Below are positions 22,619-32,099 of a stretch of DNA of 64,000 nt, piece after piece. The position numbers and the translations under genes are program-made. Within the stretch, counting starts at the first letter, position 1; the number at the start of each line of letters is the position of its first letter. This DNA comes from an uncultured Bacteroidales bacterium (lineage in GTDB: Bacteria; Bacteroidota; Bacteroidia; Bacteroidales; F082), in assembly GCA_900317055.1 (NCBI GenBank), contig ONFF01000025.1, positions 1 to 64,000 on the forward strand. Reading direction: 5' to 3'. Under the pieces are notes generated by a model. That model had not been told where the DNA came from and searched no databases. It saw only the letters and a list, made by a program, of their open reading frames with translations.

Positions 22619-24001
22619 TTAGTTCTGAGCCGAACGAACTGGACGCACACTCCGACCGTAGTAGCGGTAGTAGTAGTAGTTCATTAAGTAATATTCCGAA
22701 TTGAAGTAGAGTAGCCACGCGTTGTTCGGGGTGCCCGTGTAGAGCGAACTCGACCAGTAGTAGCCGCCGCTGCCTTCGTAGTCGAGGCTGATATTGCTGC
22801 GGTAGCCAGCGGCGGGCAGGAAGAGACTGTTGCCGTTGCTGGCGGTGAAGAGGCGACCGTTCACGCCGTTCTGCTGCGTCCAGGTGACGGTCGTGTTGCT
22901 GTAGAGTTCCTGCCATTCTTCCTTGGTGGGCATACGCCAGCCATAGCTCCATCGGATTGTGGCAGCATCATTCTCTGGCTCCAAAACAGTTGGGTTGTAA
23001 TTCGGGAATAAGTAGGTAGCCTCAGTGTATTCATCCTTCGGGTAGACTTCAGCCCATGCGATGTAGTCGCCATATTCCTCAGGCGTGTTGGCACCTATGT
23101 TGCAGGTAGCCCAACGCAGGCCGCTCGGCAGGCCGAGGTCGACCTCCTCGTGGTTGTCAAGAATCGTTATCTCAACAGGTGAGAAATACTTGATCAGGTT
23201 ACGATACACTTGAGCACCATGACCTTCAACAACATATATTTCACCGATTTGATAGTCGCCATCATAGATTTTAACAGCGACACCAGGTCTCAAGGTGTTA
23301 GGTGGCAACACGGCGTAGAACGCAGCGGCCTCGCTCGCACTGGCTGGCAGCATCACATCGCAGGTGAGGGTAATCATCTGAGTGCCCTCTGAACCGGATT
23401 CATTCTGAAAATCAGGGTCGTCATAGGCGGCCCAGAACTCACCGTTCAATCTATCCCAAGGATCTTCGATGGTGATACTGGTCACATGGGCACCGTCGCC
23501 ATACAGTTGGATACCCAAGCCACCGCAGAGACTCGTGAATTGCAGGTTTTCATCCTCAGCGTAAGCCACCATGGGATTTGCGTCTTGGGCGAAGGTGCCG
23601 GGTTGGGTGATGTTTTGCACTGCGGGCACATTGTAGTAGACATGGCCTTCGTCCAAATCAACCTCTGTCGTGTAGGGATAGACCGCCACATAGGGAGGCA
23701 CCAGTTCGAATTCGCCAGCAAAAGTGAAAACAGCGTTAGTTGTGTTAGCACCCGATTTCAGGGTAAACACTTGCGACTCGCCGTTGCCGTTGTAGATCTT
23801 AATCTTGTCGCCTGCCGACCATAACACTTGGGCTTCGCCGCTCAAAAAGTCCGGGTCAAGATGGGTTCTACCCTGATTCCCCGATTCAATGTTGGCGTAG
23901 AAAACGGTCTTGCCGTCATTGTTGTCCTTGTCTTTTTTGCACGAGACGAGCATCATCAAGCCCATCATGAGTGCCATCGAGATTAATGTGAGTTTTCTCA
24001 T
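22619..24001 (-). CDS. Secreted lipoprotein with C-terminal FISUMP/DUF1566-like domain
   Basis: A 460-residue protein starting MRKLTLISMALMMGLMMLVSC, a lipoprotein signal with lipobox LVSC. The N-terminal part (about 30-290) resembles fimbrillin-like or Mfa-type Bacteroidales lipoproteins (SAGDKIKIY, FYAVLPPNTLRPG). The C-terminal part has DLGLPSGLRWATCNIGANTPEEYG, a RMPTKEEWQEL segment, YYWSSS and a closing SVRPVRS, typical of the FISUMP family of surface domains. Function unknown; likely surface adhesion or display. It ends in a Tyr-rich stretch (LMNYYYYRYYG). The upstream small gene is 32 nt away and probably cotranscribed. Confidence 0.75.
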   Translation of the reverse strand: MRKLTLISMALMMGLMMLVSCKKDKDNNDGKTVFYANIESGNQGRTHLDPDFLSGEAQVLWSAGDKIKIYNGNGESQVFTLKSGANTTNAVFTFAGEFELVPPYVAVYPYTTEVDLDEGHVYYNVPAVQNITQPGTFAQDANPMVAYAEDENLQFTSLCGGLGIQLYGDGAHVTSITIEDPWDRLNGEFWAAYDDPDFQNESGSEGTQMITLTCDVMLPASASEAAAFYAVLPPNTLRPGVAVKIYDGDYQIGEIYVVEGHGAQVYRNLIKYFSPVEITILDNHEEVDLGLPSGLRWATCNIGANTPEEYGDYIAWAEVYPKDEYTEATYLFPNYNPTVLEPENDAATIRWSYGWRMPTKEEWQELYSNTTVTWTQQNGVNGRLFTASNGNSLFLPAAGYRSNISLDYEGSGGYYWSSSLYTGTPNNAWLLYFNSEYYLMNYYYYRYYGRSVRPVRSAQN

Positions 24002-24033
24002 GTTCGTGTCCTCCATTTTAATGATTCATAACA

Positions 24034-24198
24034 TCAGCCATGCCAAAAATCAGTGATTTCAGACATGCCCATGTTTGTCGTTCCGGCGCCTTTGTTCGTG
24101 ACAGGGCTGCCACCCGAGGTACACAAAATGCCCTGGGGCTCGATTTCTATGACCTCCACTTGGGGAGCTTCATAGCGTTTTTCAGTTGTTTTTTTCAT
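24034..24198 (-). CDS. Small Bacteroidales-type peptide gene (54 aa)
   Basis: The frame encodes 54 residues: MKKTTEKRYEAPQVEVIEIE, then PQGILCTSGGSPVTNKG, then a C-terminus ending FWHG. Short proteins of the form MKK...Y..P.VEVIE....ILC..GG are frequent in Bacteroidales next to surface lipoproteins; I know no function for them. It has no signal peptide and no obvious Shine-Dalgarno. It precedes the lipoprotein gene by 32 nt and shares the promoter at 24430-24461. Confidence 0.6.
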   Translation of the reverse strand: MKKTTEKRYEAPQVEVIEIEPQGILCTSGGSPVTNKGAGTTNMGMSEITDFWHG

Positions 24199-24429
24199 CT
24201 TGTTTAGGTTTTAAGGGGTTAAAATTTAAGTATTTAGGGTTATAAGATTTCAAGGGATCTTCTCACCACGACGCAAAGCGCCAAAATGCTCAGTAAGACA
24301 AAAAGGAGAAGTACAAATAGGTATACAAAAGGAATAGAGGTTAAGTATTTTGCTACCTCTAATATCAATAACGATATGGTTATCAATATTTTGCAAGTTA
24401 TTTTGCTTATTTAACATAATGGCATGGTG
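24199..24429 (-). other. Long AT-rich leader, no gene seen
   Basis: About 230 nt lie between the promoter-like box at 24430 and the small peptide gene. A short open frame exists on the minus strand but has no family resemblance or start context. I see no riboswitch motif I can name. It may be an untranslated leader. Confidence 0.5.
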
Positions 24430-24461
24430 CAAAAATAGAAAAACATCTGAAACAAAACAAA
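24430..24461 (-). promoter_or_regulatory. Promoter for the small peptide-lipoprotein unit
   Basis: On the minus strand TTTG-N20-TATTTTTG, within one base of the ideal spacing. It transcribes towards the 54-residue gene through a leader of about 230 nt. Confidence 0.65.
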
Positions 24462-24478
24462 AAAAACGCAAAAAAAAA

Positions 24479-24504
24479 GAAAGGCCGCCTCACGGCAGCC
24501 TTTC
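24479..24504 (-). terminator. Terminator of the ribosomal-protein/rpoA operon
   Basis: GAAAGGCTGCC and GGCGGCCTTTC form an 11-bp stem with one G-T pair and loop GTGA. Eight T follow on the minus strand. It lies 23 nt past the rplQ stop. Confidence 0.92.
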
Positions 24505-24527
24505 TCCATCTGTATAGAAAAAAACAT

Positions 24528-25034
24528 TTACTCTTTCGTCTCTTCGACGGGAGCTTCGGCAGGAGCCTCAGCCTTGGGAGCAGCCTTCTTGCTGCTACGG
24601 CGGGTGCTCTTAGCCTTGGCGGCAGTCTTCTGACCCTCGCGGGTGTAGACCTCATTGTAGTCAACGAGCTCCATCATAGCCATCTCAGCGGCATCACCTT
24701 TACGGTTTTCAGGCATGCGGATGATGCGGGTGTAGCCACCAGGACGGGTAGCCACTTTCGGGCCAACCTCACGGAACAGCTCGGTCACGGCATACTTGTT
24801 TTGCAGGAGTGCAAAAACGACGCGGCGGTTGCTCGAACCTGTTTCAGTTGTGGTGTTGTTCTCAGGCTTAGCCTTGGTGATCAACGGCTCGATGTACATA
24901 CGCAGAGCCTTGGCCTTGGCCGTCGTGGTGATGATGCGTTTGTGAAGAATCAGCGAAGAAGCCATGTTCGAGAGCATAGCCTTGCGGTGTGCGCTCTTTC
25001 TTCCCAAGTGATTGAATTTCTTATTGTGTCTCAT
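24528..25034 (-). CDS. rplQ: 50S ribosomal protein L17
   Basis: A 168-residue protein with the L17 core ([42 protein letters not shown]). It is longer than the usual 116-130 residues because of an Ala/Lys/Pro/Glu-rich C-terminal tail ([17 protein letters not shown]), a common extension in Bacteroidetes. It is the last gene of the cluster, 5 nt after rpoA. Confidence 0.97.
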   Translation of the reverse strand: MRHNKKFNHLGRKSAHRKAMLSNMASSLILHKRIITTTAKAKALRMYIEPLITKAKPENNTTTETGSSNRRVVFALLQNKYAVTELFREVGPKVATRPGGYTRIIRMPENRKGDAAEMAMMELVDYNEVYTREGQKTAAKAKSTRRSSKKAAPKAEAPAEAPVEETKE

Positions 25035-25039
25035 CTTTC

Positions 25040-26032
25040 TTATTCCTTATCTAATTTATATTTGCTGACATTCATACCGAACTCGAGGCCCTTGCTTCTG
25101 ACCAGTTCGTCAAGTTCGGTGAGTGACTTCTTACCGAAGTTACGGAACTTGAGCAGGTCTTGCTTATTGAAGGCGACCAGTTCACCAAGCGTTTCAACCT
25201 CAGCAGCTTTCAAGCAGTTCAAGGCACGCACCGACAGGTCGAGGTCGACGAGCTTGGTCTTGAGGAGCTGACGGATATGCAACGAACCTTCATCAAAGTC
25301 TTCGGTCACGGTCTTTTCGTCGGGAACGAGGTTGATGTTCTCGTCGGAGAAGAGCATGAAGTGGTAGATGAGGATCTTTGCGGCTTCTTTCAAAGCATCT
25401 TTAGGATTAATCGAACCATCGGTATCGATTTCGATGACAAGTTTCTCATAGTCGGTCTTCTGTTCGACGCGCCAGTTTTCCACCTTGTAGCTCACATTGC
25501 GGATGGGCGTGTAGATGGAGTCGATGGCGATGGTGTCGACAGGGGCGCCGGCCACCTTGTTCTCGTCGGCAGGCACATAGCCTCTACCCTTTCCGATGTT
25601 GAGCTCGATGTTGAGCTTCACGGAAGGTTCGAGGTTGCAGATGACGAGTTCGGGATTCAGCACTTGGAAGGAGTTGAGGTACTTGTTGATGTCACCGGCC
25701 ACAAATTGCTCTTGGCCTGTGATGGTGAAGCTGACCTTCTCGTGCGTCTCCGTGGGGACAACTTGTTTGAGGCGGACTTGTTTAAAATTCAAGACCATGT
25801 CGGCGACATCCTCAATCACGCCGTCGATAGAGGCGAATTCATGGGTGACGCCGTCGATATGGATAGAAGTGATGGCGAAGCCTTCGAGAGAAGACAACAA
25901 AATCCTTCTAAGCGCATTACCAATGGTGATGCCGAAACCTGGTTCTAGAGGTCGAAACTCGAAAACGCCTTTGGTGTCGGAGCCTTCAACCATGATAACC
26001 TCATCGGGTTTTTGAAACGCTAATATTGCCAT
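25040..26032 (-). CDS. rpoA: RNA polymerase alpha subunit
   Basis: A 330-residue subunit with the N-terminal dimerisation domain ([20 protein letters not shown]) that nucleates polymerase assembly. The C-terminal domain includes [21 protein letters not shown] and [19 protein letters not shown], the part that contacts activators and upstream DNA. I chose [12 protein letters not shown] at 26032 as the start; a longer frame is open upstream without support. It lies between rpsD and rplQ. Confidence 0.97.
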   Translation of the reverse strand: MAILAFQKPDEVIMVEGSDTKGVFEFRPLEPGFGITIGNALRRILLSSLEGFAITSIHIDGVTHEFASIDGVIEDVADMVLNFKQVRLKQVVPTETHEKVSFTITGQEQFVAGDINKYLNSFQVLNPELVICNLEPSVKLNIELNIGKGRGYVPADENKVAGAPVDTIAIDSIYTPIRNVSYKVENWRVEQKTDYEKLVIEIDTDGSINPKDALKEAAKILIYHFMLFSDENINLVPDEKTVTEDFDEGSLHIRQLLKTKLVDLDLSVRALNCLKAAEVETLGELVAFNKQDLLKFRNFGKKSLTELDELVRSKGLEFGMNVSKYKLDKE

Positions 26033-26065
26033 GTTTAATGATTTTACCAGGTTAACAAACAACAA

Positions 26066-26674
26066 TTACTTAGAATACAATTCGACGATGAGCTGTTCGT
26101 TGATGTTTTCCGGAATATCTTCACGAGCCGGATAGTTCATGAACTTGCCGCACATCTTTTCCGAATCCCATTCCAGCCAGGCGAAGTTGCTGCCCTGACG
26201 GCCTTCCAAGGAATTGGTGACGACTTCCAAGCTCTTTGATTTTTCACGAACGCCGACAACATCACCGACCTTCACGAAATAGGAAGGGATGCTGAGGACA
26301 CTGCCGTTGACGACGATATGACGATGGTTCACAAGCTGACGAGCGGCGGCGCGGCTGGGAGCGATGCCCAGACGATAGACCACATTGTCAAGACGTGATT
26401 CCAAAAGTTGCATCAGGATAAGACCCGTGACACCTTCCTTACGGCGGGCGTGCTCGAAGGTCTTGCGGAATTGTCTCTCGAGAACTCCGTAGGTATATTT
26501 AGCCTTTTGCTTCTCCTTCAGCTGGGTGCCATATTCCGAAACTTTCTTTCTTCTGCTGTTGGCGCCATGCATTCCAGGAGGATAATTTCTCTTTTCGAAG
26601 TACTTGTCGGAACCGAAGATGGGTTCACCGAACTTACGAGCAATCTTCGTTTTTGGACCTGTATATCTTGCCAT
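26066..26674 (-). CDS. rpsD: 30S ribosomal protein S4
   Basis: A 202-residue protein starting [21 protein letters not shown], with the S4 RNA-binding domain near residues 93-155 ([28 protein letters not shown] split over this region). The N-terminus lacks the zinc-binding cysteines found in some S4 proteins. S4 nucleates 30S assembly and in many bacteria represses its own operon. Confidence 0.97.
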   Translation of the reverse strand: MARYTGPKTKIARKFGEPIFGSDKYFEKRNYPPGMHGANSRRKKVSEYGTQLKEKQKAKYTYGVLERQFRKTFEHARRKEGVTGLILMQLLESRLDNVVYRLGIAPSRAAARQLVNHRHIVVNGSVLSIPSYFVKVGDVVGVREKSKSLEVVTNSLEGRQGSNFAWLEWDSEKMCGKFMNYPAREDIPENINEQLIVELYSK

Positions 26675-26699
26675 AATTCTACATTTTTAATTGTTCAAC

Positions 26700-27089
26700 T
26701 TACACTCTTCTACGTTTTGGAGGACGGCAGCCATTGTGAGGCAGCGGGGTGACGTCGATGATTTCGGTCACTTCAACGCCCATCGAATGGATGGCACGGA
26801 TGGCGGATTCACGTCCTGAACCAGGTCCCTTCACATAAACTTTAACTTTGCGTAATCCCAAGTCATAGGCAGTCTTGGCGCACTCTTCAGCAGCCATCTG
26901 AGCAGCGTATGGTGTGTTCTTCTTTGAGCCTTTAAAGCCCATCTTACCTGCTGATGCCCAAGAAATGACTTGTCCTTCATTGTTAGTCAGAGAAACGATG
27001 ACATTGTTGAAGGAAGCCTTCACGAAAGCCATGCCCGTTGCTTCAATCTTCACAACACGTTTCTTTGTAACTTTGTTGTTTTTTGCCAT
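26700..27089 (-). CDS. rpsK: 30S ribosomal protein S11
   Basis: A 129-residue protein. S11 features are [34 protein letters not shown] and the C-terminal PPKRRRV after the conserved [12 protein letters not shown]. It contributes to the 30S platform around the 3' end of 16S rRNA. Confidence 0.97.
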   Translation of the reverse strand: MAKNNKVTKKRVVKIEATGMAFVKASFNNVIVSLTNNEGQVISWASAGKMGFKGSKKNTPYAAQMAAEECAKTAYDLGLRKVKVYVKGPGSGRESAIRAIHSMGVEVTEIIDVTPLPHNGCRPPKRRRV

Positions 27090-27135
27090 TTTTTAATTGT
27101 GTGGTTTTAATAATTAGATATGATCCAACTACCTA

Positions 27136-27513
27136 TTACTTGGTAGCTTTCTTCTTGTTAGCGACAGTCTTTTTACGGCCCTTACGGGTACGTGCGTTGT
27201 TCTTCGTGCTTTGTCCGCGGACGGGCAAACCGGCACGATGACGGATACCTCTGTAGCAACCGATATCCATCAAACGCTTAATGTTCATCTGAACTTCACC
27301 GCGAAGTTCACCTTCGGTCTTGTACTGTTCGGCGATAATGTCACGAACGGTCTTCTGCTCATCGTCGGTCCAGTCCTGAACTTTCTTTGCGGGCTCAACG
27401 CCAGCCTTCTTCAGGATCTCCTTTGAGAGTGATCTTCCAATACCGTAAATGTAGGTTAATGAGATCTCACCGGCCTTGTTGCTCGGGATATCTACACCAG
27501 CGATTCTTGCCAT
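27136..27513 (-). CDS. rpsM: 30S ribosomal protein S13
   Basis: A 125-residue protein starting [28 protein letters not shown]. The conserved C-terminal segment [19 protein letters not shown] is followed by a lysine-rich tail that reaches the P-site tRNA. It lies 39 nt after rpmJ. Confidence 0.97.
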   Translation of the reverse strand: MARIAGVDIPSNKAGEISLTYIYGIGRSLSKEILKKAGVEPAKKVQDWTDDEQKTVRDIIAEQYKTEGELRGEVQMNIKRLMDIGCYRGIRHRAGLPVRGQSTKNNARTRKGRKKTVANKKKATK

Positions 27514-27552
27514 ATTATCTTAATTACTTTAGTTTGAAATTTTCGACCAAGA

Positions 27553-27669
27553 TTAACCCTGACGCTGATTCTCTTTAGGGTTCTTCTTATTAATCACATA
27601 CACTCTGCCCTTGCGCTTCACGATGATGCAGTCGGCAGATCTTTTCTTCACAGATGCTTGAACTTTCAT
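27553..27669 (-). CDS. rpmJ: 50S ribosomal protein L36 (zinc-free form)
   Basis: Only 38 residues: [38 protein letters not shown]. The zinc ribbon of canonical L36 (three Cys and a His) is reduced to a single cysteine, so this is the zinc-independent type. It lies 18 nt after infA and 39 nt before rpsM. Confidence 0.95.
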   Translation of the reverse strand: MKVQASVKKRSADCIIVKRKGRVYVINKKNPKENQRQG

Positions 27670-27687
27670 TTCAATATACTTTTGTAG

Positions 27688-27909
27688 TTAACTCTTGTAT
27701 CTGAAGGTGATACGGCCCTTTGTCAAATCATAGGGAGACATCTCCAGCTTGACTTTGTCGCCAGGCAGAATCTTGATATAGTGCATGCGCATCTTGCCGG
27801 AAATGGTGGCGATAATCACCAAGCCGTTCTCCAACTCGACGCGAAACATGGCATTACCCAATGCTTCCACTACGGTGCCTTCCTGTTCTATCGACATTTG
27901 TTTTACCAT
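27688..27909 (-). CDS. infA: Translation initiation factor IF-1
   Basis: A 73-residue S1/OB-fold protein: [58 protein letters not shown]-1 occupies the ribosomal A site during initiation. It follows a 240-nt gap after secY and may start a transcript from the box at 27985-27992. Confidence 0.96.
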   Translation of the reverse strand: MVKQMSIEQEGTVVEALGNAMFRVELENGLVIIATISGKMRMHYIKILPGDKVKLEMSPYDLTKGRITFRYKS

Positions 27910-27984
27910 ACCTTATTCTTACAAATACTTATTACTTAGTTATTTACTTCAATCCCTGCCCCATCTGGACAGTTTTTCGGGCTG

Positions 27985-27992
27985 CAAAAGTA
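27985..27992 (-). promoter_or_regulatory. -7 box upstream of infA
   Basis: TACTTTTG followed by CAGC on the minus strand, 75 nt before infA. No good -33 element is seen. It would let the infA-to-rplQ genes be transcribed independently of secY. Confidence 0.5.
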
Positions 27993-28068
27993 AGAATTCT
28001 TTTCCAATTGGAGGTGATTTTTGTCAAATTTTTCATTCTCACCGATTTGCCTTCTTACTTTACCTTCG

Positions 28069-28108
28069 TTTCGGGGAACCTTCGGAAGGCTCCGAAGGTT
28101 TCCCGAAA
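28069..28108 (-). repeat. 18-bp hairpin in the secY-infA gap
   Basis: An 18-bp near-perfect stem (one G-T pair) with a 4-nt loop, around TTCGGGAAACCTTCGGA. It lies where methionine aminopeptidase (map) is usually encoded. It lacks a T-run, so it is not a standard terminator; it could stall polymerase, block RNA decay or be a repeat element. Confidence 0.65.
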
Positions 28109-28149
28109 GTTGGGTCAGCCTTGCTCAAATGGGCAAAGGACATTTAAAC

Positions 28150-29511
28150 TTACATTCTGCCGACGCGACCCTTGATACGACCGGTCTTGGTCAGACCATC
28201 GTAGTGGTGCATCAAGAGGTGGCTTTCAATCTGTTGCAAGGTGTCGAGCACAACGCCCACAAGAATCAGCAGCGAGGTGCCGCCATAGAAGTGGGAGAAA
28301 CCAGTGGTGACATTCATGAGCGAAGCCACGATGGCGGGCATGATGGCCACGATGCCGAGGAAAATGGATCCGGGCAAGGTGATTCTCGACATGATGGTGT
28401 CGAGGTATTCAGCCGTCTTCTTGCCAGGCTTCACACCGGGGATGAAACCGCCGTTCTTCTTGATGTCTTCCGCCATTTGGTTGGTGTTCATCGTCACAGC
28501 CGTATAGAAATAGGTGAAGGCGATGATCATGAGGAAGAACACGAGGTTGTACCAGAAACCGTTGATGTTAGTGAAAGCAGCAGCAAATCCTGTCAGGGTC
28601 TCCGACTGTCTGAAACCAGCGATGGTCACAGGCAGGAACATGATGGCCTGAGCGAAGATGATAGGCATAACGCCAGCGGCATTCACCTTCAGCGGGATGT
28701 ATTGGCGGACACCACCGTACTGGCGGTTGCCAACAACACGCTTGGCATACTGTACCGGAATCTTACGCGTACCTTGGACGAGGGCGATAGTGCCCACCAT
28801 CACGAAGAACAGCACAATCAACTCGATGACGAGGATCAAAAGACCCGTACCGCCTTGGTTGAAGCGAGCTGCGCATTCAGCGGTGAATGCACCGGGCAGA
28901 CGGGCAATGATACCGATCATAATGATGAGGGAGATACCATTGCCAATACCTCTATCCGTGATCTTTTCACCCAGCCACATGATGAACAGGGTGCCTGCAG
29001 CGAGCAGGATGACCGACGAGAAATAGAAGAACCATCCTGGAGCATCACCATTGAAAGGAGTGACAGCGGTGACAGCACCGGCCATTCTGAACTGTTCGAT
29101 GATGTTACGGATATAACCGGGAGCCTGTACTGCCACAATGACCACAGTCAGCCAACGCATGATTTGGTTCAGCTTCTTACGACCGCTCTCACCTTCCTTT
29201 TGCAGGCGTTGGAAGTAAGGCACTGCCATGCCGAGCAATTGGATGATAATGGATGCGGTGATGTAGGGCATGATACCAAGAGCGAAGATGGAGGCGTTGC
29301 CGAAAGCACCACCCGAGAACATGTTCAACAGTCCGAGGAGGCCGCCTTCGCTACTCTTCTGAATAATCGACAGTTGGTTGGGGTCAACACCAGGGATGAC
29401 GACAAACGATCCGAAGCGATAGACCAAGATGATGAGGACGGTAAACAGGATGCGTTTACGAAGTTCCTCAATCTTGAAGATATTCCTTATGGTTTCAATC
29501 AATCTGTTCAT
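28150..29511 (-). CDS. secY: Preprotein translocase subunit SecY
   Basis: A 453-residue, ten-helix channel protein. Landmarks are the plug region YRFGSFVVIPGVDP, FSGGAFGNASIFALGIMPYI, and the cytoplasmic loops with QGTRKIPVQYAKRVVG. It forms the Sec translocon with SecE and SecG. Its ATG overlaps the rplO stop by 4 nt, indicating translational coupling. Confidence 0.97.
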   Translation of the reverse strand: MNRLIETIRNIFKIEELRKRILFTVLIILVYRFGSFVVIPGVDPNQLSIIQKSSEGGLLGLLNMFSGGAFGNASIFALGIMPYITASIIIQLLGMAVPYFQRLQKEGESGRKKLNQIMRWLTVVIVAVQAPGYIRNIIEQFRMAGAVTAVTPFNGDAPGWFFYFSSVILLAAGTLFIMWLGEKITDRGIGNGISLIIMIGIIARLPGAFTAECAARFNQGGTGLLILVIELIVLFFVMVGTIALVQGTRKIPVQYAKRVVGNRQYGGVRQYIPLKVNAAGVMPIIFAQAIMFLPVTIAGFRQSETLTGFAAAFTNINGFWYNLVFFLMIIAFTYFYTAVTMNTNQMAEDIKKNGGFIPGVKPGKKTAEYLDTIMSRITLPGSIFLGIVAIMPAIVASLMNVTTGFSHFYGGTSLLILVGVVLDTLQQIESHLLMHHYDGLTKTGRIKGRVGRM

Positions 29512-29960
29512 TTCGTTTCGTATTTGTCGCAGGTTCCACCAGCGGCTTCGATCATCTCCTTAGCCTTGGCGGAAAAAGCGTGAGCCCTAACTTCAACTTT
29601 TGCAGTCAATTCGCCACGACCGAGGATCTTGACCAGTTCCTTCTTGTGGGTGACACCGTTTTCAACAAGCACTTCGGGAGTGATCACCGTAATGCCTTTG
29701 TCAGCAAGTTTCTGCAAAGTTGCAAGATTGACAGGGGTATACTCAATACGATTCATGTTCTTGAAACCGAACTTAGGAACCAAACGCTGGAGAGGCATCT
29801 GACCGCCTTGGAAGCCGATCTTACGCTTTGCGCCTGAGCGTGCTTGAGCACCCTTGTGACCGCGCGTTGACGTGCCGCCTCTTCCTGAACCTTGGCCACG
29901 GCCTAATCTTTTCTTTTCCTTTGTAGAACCTTTTGCTGGTTTGAGATTACTTAAATCCAT
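29508..29960 (-). CDS. rplO: 50S ribosomal protein L15
   Basis: A 150-residue protein. The glycine-rich basic N-terminus (RLGRGQGSGRGGTSTRGHKGAQARSG in pieces) and FEGGQMPLQR-like GFQGGQMPLQRLVPKFGF identify L15, which is inserted late in 50S assembly. It overlaps secY. Confidence 0.97.
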   Translation of the reverse strand: MDLSNLKPAKGSTKEKKRLGRGQGSGRGGTSTRGHKGAQARSGAKRKIGFQGGQMPLQRLVPKFGFKNMNRIEYTPVNLATLQKLADKGITVITPEVLVENGVTHKKELVKILGRGELTAKVEVRAHAFSAKAKEMIEAAGGTCDKYETK

Positions 29961-29989
29961 GATAAATGTAGATTAGATAAGTTCAACAA

Positions 29990-30172
29990 TTAGATTTCTT
30001 CGATCTTGAGAAGGTGGGCGATTTTGTTCACCATACCAGCCATGACGGGGTCGTCCATGTCGACCTCGACGGACTGATGCATCTTTCTCAGTTTGAGTGA
30101 CCTCAAAGTGTCCTTTTGATCTTGTGGTCTTCCGATACCACTTCTGACTTGGGTGATTCTTACTTTCTTCAT
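29990..30172 (-). CDS. rpmD: 50S ribosomal protein L30
   Basis: A 60-residue protein: MKKVRITQVRSGIGRPQDQ, TLRSLKLRKMHQSVEV, MAGMVNKIAHLLKIEEI. It matches the short bacterial L30 in length. It sits between rpsE (12 nt upstream) and rplO (29 nt downstream). Confidence 0.96.
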   Translation of the reverse strand: MKKVRITQVRSGIGRPQDQKDTLRSLKLRKMHQSVEVDMDDPVMAGMVNKIAHLLKIEEI

Positions 30173-30184
30173 AGTTCAAAAGTT

Positions 30185-30703
30185 TTATCCGTTAAACACA
30201 GTATCCAAATCCACACCTCTCAATTGTGCGACGGTGTAGGCATCGCGCATTTTGGTCAGAGCGTCGAAAGTGGCCTTCACCACCGAGTGGGGGTTGGAGG
30301 AGCCCTTCGACTTGGCCATCACGTTCTTCACGCCAACGCTCTCGAGGACGGCACGCATGGCACCACCGGCGATGACACCGGTACCAGGAGTAGCAGGTTG
30401 GATGTAGACGTAGGCGCCGCTGTACTTTCCGTATTGCTCGTGGGGCAGCGTGCCGTTCAGAACGGGAACCTTCACCAGGTTCTTCTTGGCGTCATCAACG
30501 CCCTTCTGGATGGCAGCGGTGGCTTCCTTGGCCTTGCCAAGACCGTAACCGACGACGCCGTTCTCATTGCCGACGACAACCAGTGCTGCGAAAGTGAAAG
30601 TACGACCACCTTTGGTCACCTTGGTGACGCGGTTGATGCTAACGAGACGTTCCTTGAACTCGATTTCGCTAGACTTTACTCTTTTTACATTAACTTCTGC
30701 CAT
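30185..30703 (-). CDS. rpsE: 30S ribosomal protein S5
   Basis: A 172-residue protein with an N-terminal double-stranded RNA-binding-like domain ([35 protein letters not shown]) and the C-terminal domain ([19 protein letters not shown]). It contributes to translational accuracy with S4 and S12. Confidence 0.97.
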   Translation of the reverse strand: MAEVNVKRVKSSEIEFKERLVSINRVTKVTKGGRTFTFAALVVVGNENGVVGYGLGKAKEATAAIQKGVDDAKKNLVKVPVLNGTLPHEQYGKYSGAYVYIQPATPGTGVIAGGAMRAVLESVGVKNVMAKSKGSSNPHSVVKATFDALTKMRDAYTVAQLRGVDLDTVFNG

Positions 30704-30708
30704 GACAA

Positions 30709-31065
30709 TTAGAATTTTAATCCTCCATTACGAGCTGCGTCGGCCAGCGACTTCACTCTACCGTGATACAAATAACCATTACGATCGAACACGACTGTCT
30801 CGATGCCGACGGCCTTGGCCTTCTCAGCGATCAAAGCGCCAACCTTAGCGGCTTGTTCGGTCTTCGTGATCTTTTCATTTTCGATGCCGTTCTCGCGGGA
30901 ACTGGCGGCAGCCAGAGTCTTGCCGACCTCGTCGTCAATCAGCTGCACATAGATTTGCTTGTTGCTTCTGAAGACAGACATGCGCGGACGCTGGGCAGTA
31001 CCAGAAATCTTCTTTCTGATGCTCTTCTTGATGAACTGTCTTCTTTCTTCTTTAGTTTTTGCCAT
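30709..31065 (-). CDS. rplR: 50S ribosomal protein L18
   Basis: A 118-residue protein that binds 5S rRNA with L5. Features are [27 protein letters not shown] and [23 protein letters not shown] near the C-terminus. Confidence 0.97.
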   Translation of the reverse strand: MAKTKEERRQFIKKSIRKKISGTAQRPRMSVFRSNKQIYVQLIDDEVGKTLAAASSRENGIENEKITKTEQAAKVGALIAEKAKAVGIETVVFDRNGYLYHGRVKSLADAARNGGLKF

Positions 31066-31096
31066 TTTGTTACTTTTCTTACTGAGGTATTAATCT

Positions 31097-31654
31097 TTAC
31101 TTACCAGCAGCCTTACCTGCCTTACGTCTCAGGACTTCGCCTTCGAACTTGATACCCTTACCCTTATAAGGTTCAGGCTTACGCATTGAGCGGATCTTTG
31201 CGGCCACCTGACCAAGAAGTTGTTTGTCGTGTGAACGCATCTTCAAGATGGGGTTCTTACCTCTCTCGTTGATGGTTTCAATCTTAATCTCCGGAGGCAT
31301 CTCCATGAAGATGTTGTGGGAGAAGCCCAGAGCCATTTCGAGGATTTGTCCCTTGGCCTCGGCCTTGTAACCGACACCGACAAATTCCTGCACCGTTTCA
31401 AAACCTTCGCTCACGCCCTTCACCATGTTGTTGATGATGGCGCGATAGAGTCCGTGCATGGCGCCCGGCTTGCCAGCGGCAGTAGCCTCGTTGGGCTTCA
31501 CATGGAGCTGACCGTCTTCCATCTCGAGGATGACAGCGTCGCCGTACTTCTGCGAAAGTTCACCTAACTTACCTTTAACCGTGATGACACCGTCTTTGAT
31601 GTCGACCGTTACGCCAGCGGGGATGGCGATAGGCAATTTACCAATTCTTGACAT
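31097..31654 (-). CDS. rplF: 50S ribosomal protein L6
   Basis: A 185-residue protein with two repeated L6 domains: MSRIGKLPIAIPAGV in the first, then FVGVGYKAEAKG and KPEPYKGKGIKFEGE in the second. It lies near the GTPase-associated centre of the large subunit. Confidence 0.97.
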   Translation of the reverse strand: MSRIGKLPIAIPAGVTVDIKDGVITVKGKLGELSQKYGDAVILEMEDGQLHVKPNEATAAGKPGAMHGLYRAIINNMVKGVSEGFETVQEFVGVGYKAEAKGQILEMALGFSHNIFMEMPPEIKIETINERGKNPILKMRSHDKQLLGQVAAKIRSMRKPEPYKGKGIKFEGEVLRRKAGKAAGK

Positions 31655-31672
31655 ACTTTCTATCTCCTATAA

Positions 31673-32077
31673 TTAGCTAACGTAACAAATCACTTCACCG
31701 CCGATGTGGAGCTTGCGGGCTTCCTTGTCGGTCATCACACCCTGCGAGGTGGAGATGATGGCGATACCGAGGCCATTCATCACGCGCGGCAGGTTTTCAC
31801 TATCAGCATACCTTCTCAGGCCAGGACGCGAGACGCGGTCGATGGTCGTGATGGCGGGCAGCTTGGTCACAGGATGGTACTTAAGAGCGATCTTAATGAC
31901 ATTCTGTGATTTCTTTTCACCTTCTTCGAACTTGTAGTTGAGGATGTAGCCCTTCTCGAAGAGGATCTTCGTGATGGCCTTCTTCATGTTCGAAGCGGGG
32001 ATTTCAACGATTCTATGCTTGGCATTATTCGCATTGCGGATGCGAGTCAGATAATCTGCTATAGGGTCTGTATTCAT
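31673..32077 (-). CDS. rpsH: 30S ribosomal protein S8
   Basis: A 134-residue protein starting [17 protein letters not shown], with the C-terminal signature [26 protein letters not shown]. In E. coli S8 represses the spc operon by binding its mRNA; whether that holds here is unknown. Confidence 0.97.
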   Translation of the reverse strand: MNTDPIADYLTRIRNANNAKHRIVEIPASNMKKAITKILFEKGYILNYKFEEGEKKSQNVIKIALKYHPVTKLPAITTIDRVSRPGLRRYADSENLPRVMNGLGIAIISTSQGVMTDKEARKLHIGGEVICYVS

Positions 32078-32099
32078 CTTTCAATCAATCTTAAAATGT

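Noticed and set aside
24250-24471. Short frame between the ribosomal terminator and the 54-residue gene
   Set aside because: It spans the promoter-like box, has odd composition and no homology that I recognise; more likely an untranslated leader.
28021-29583. Open frame of 520 codons on the plus strand opposite secY and rplO
   Set aside because: It has no family resemblance, is rich in His/Asp/Gln as expected for the complement of membrane-protein codons, and lies fully over secY, which is certain.
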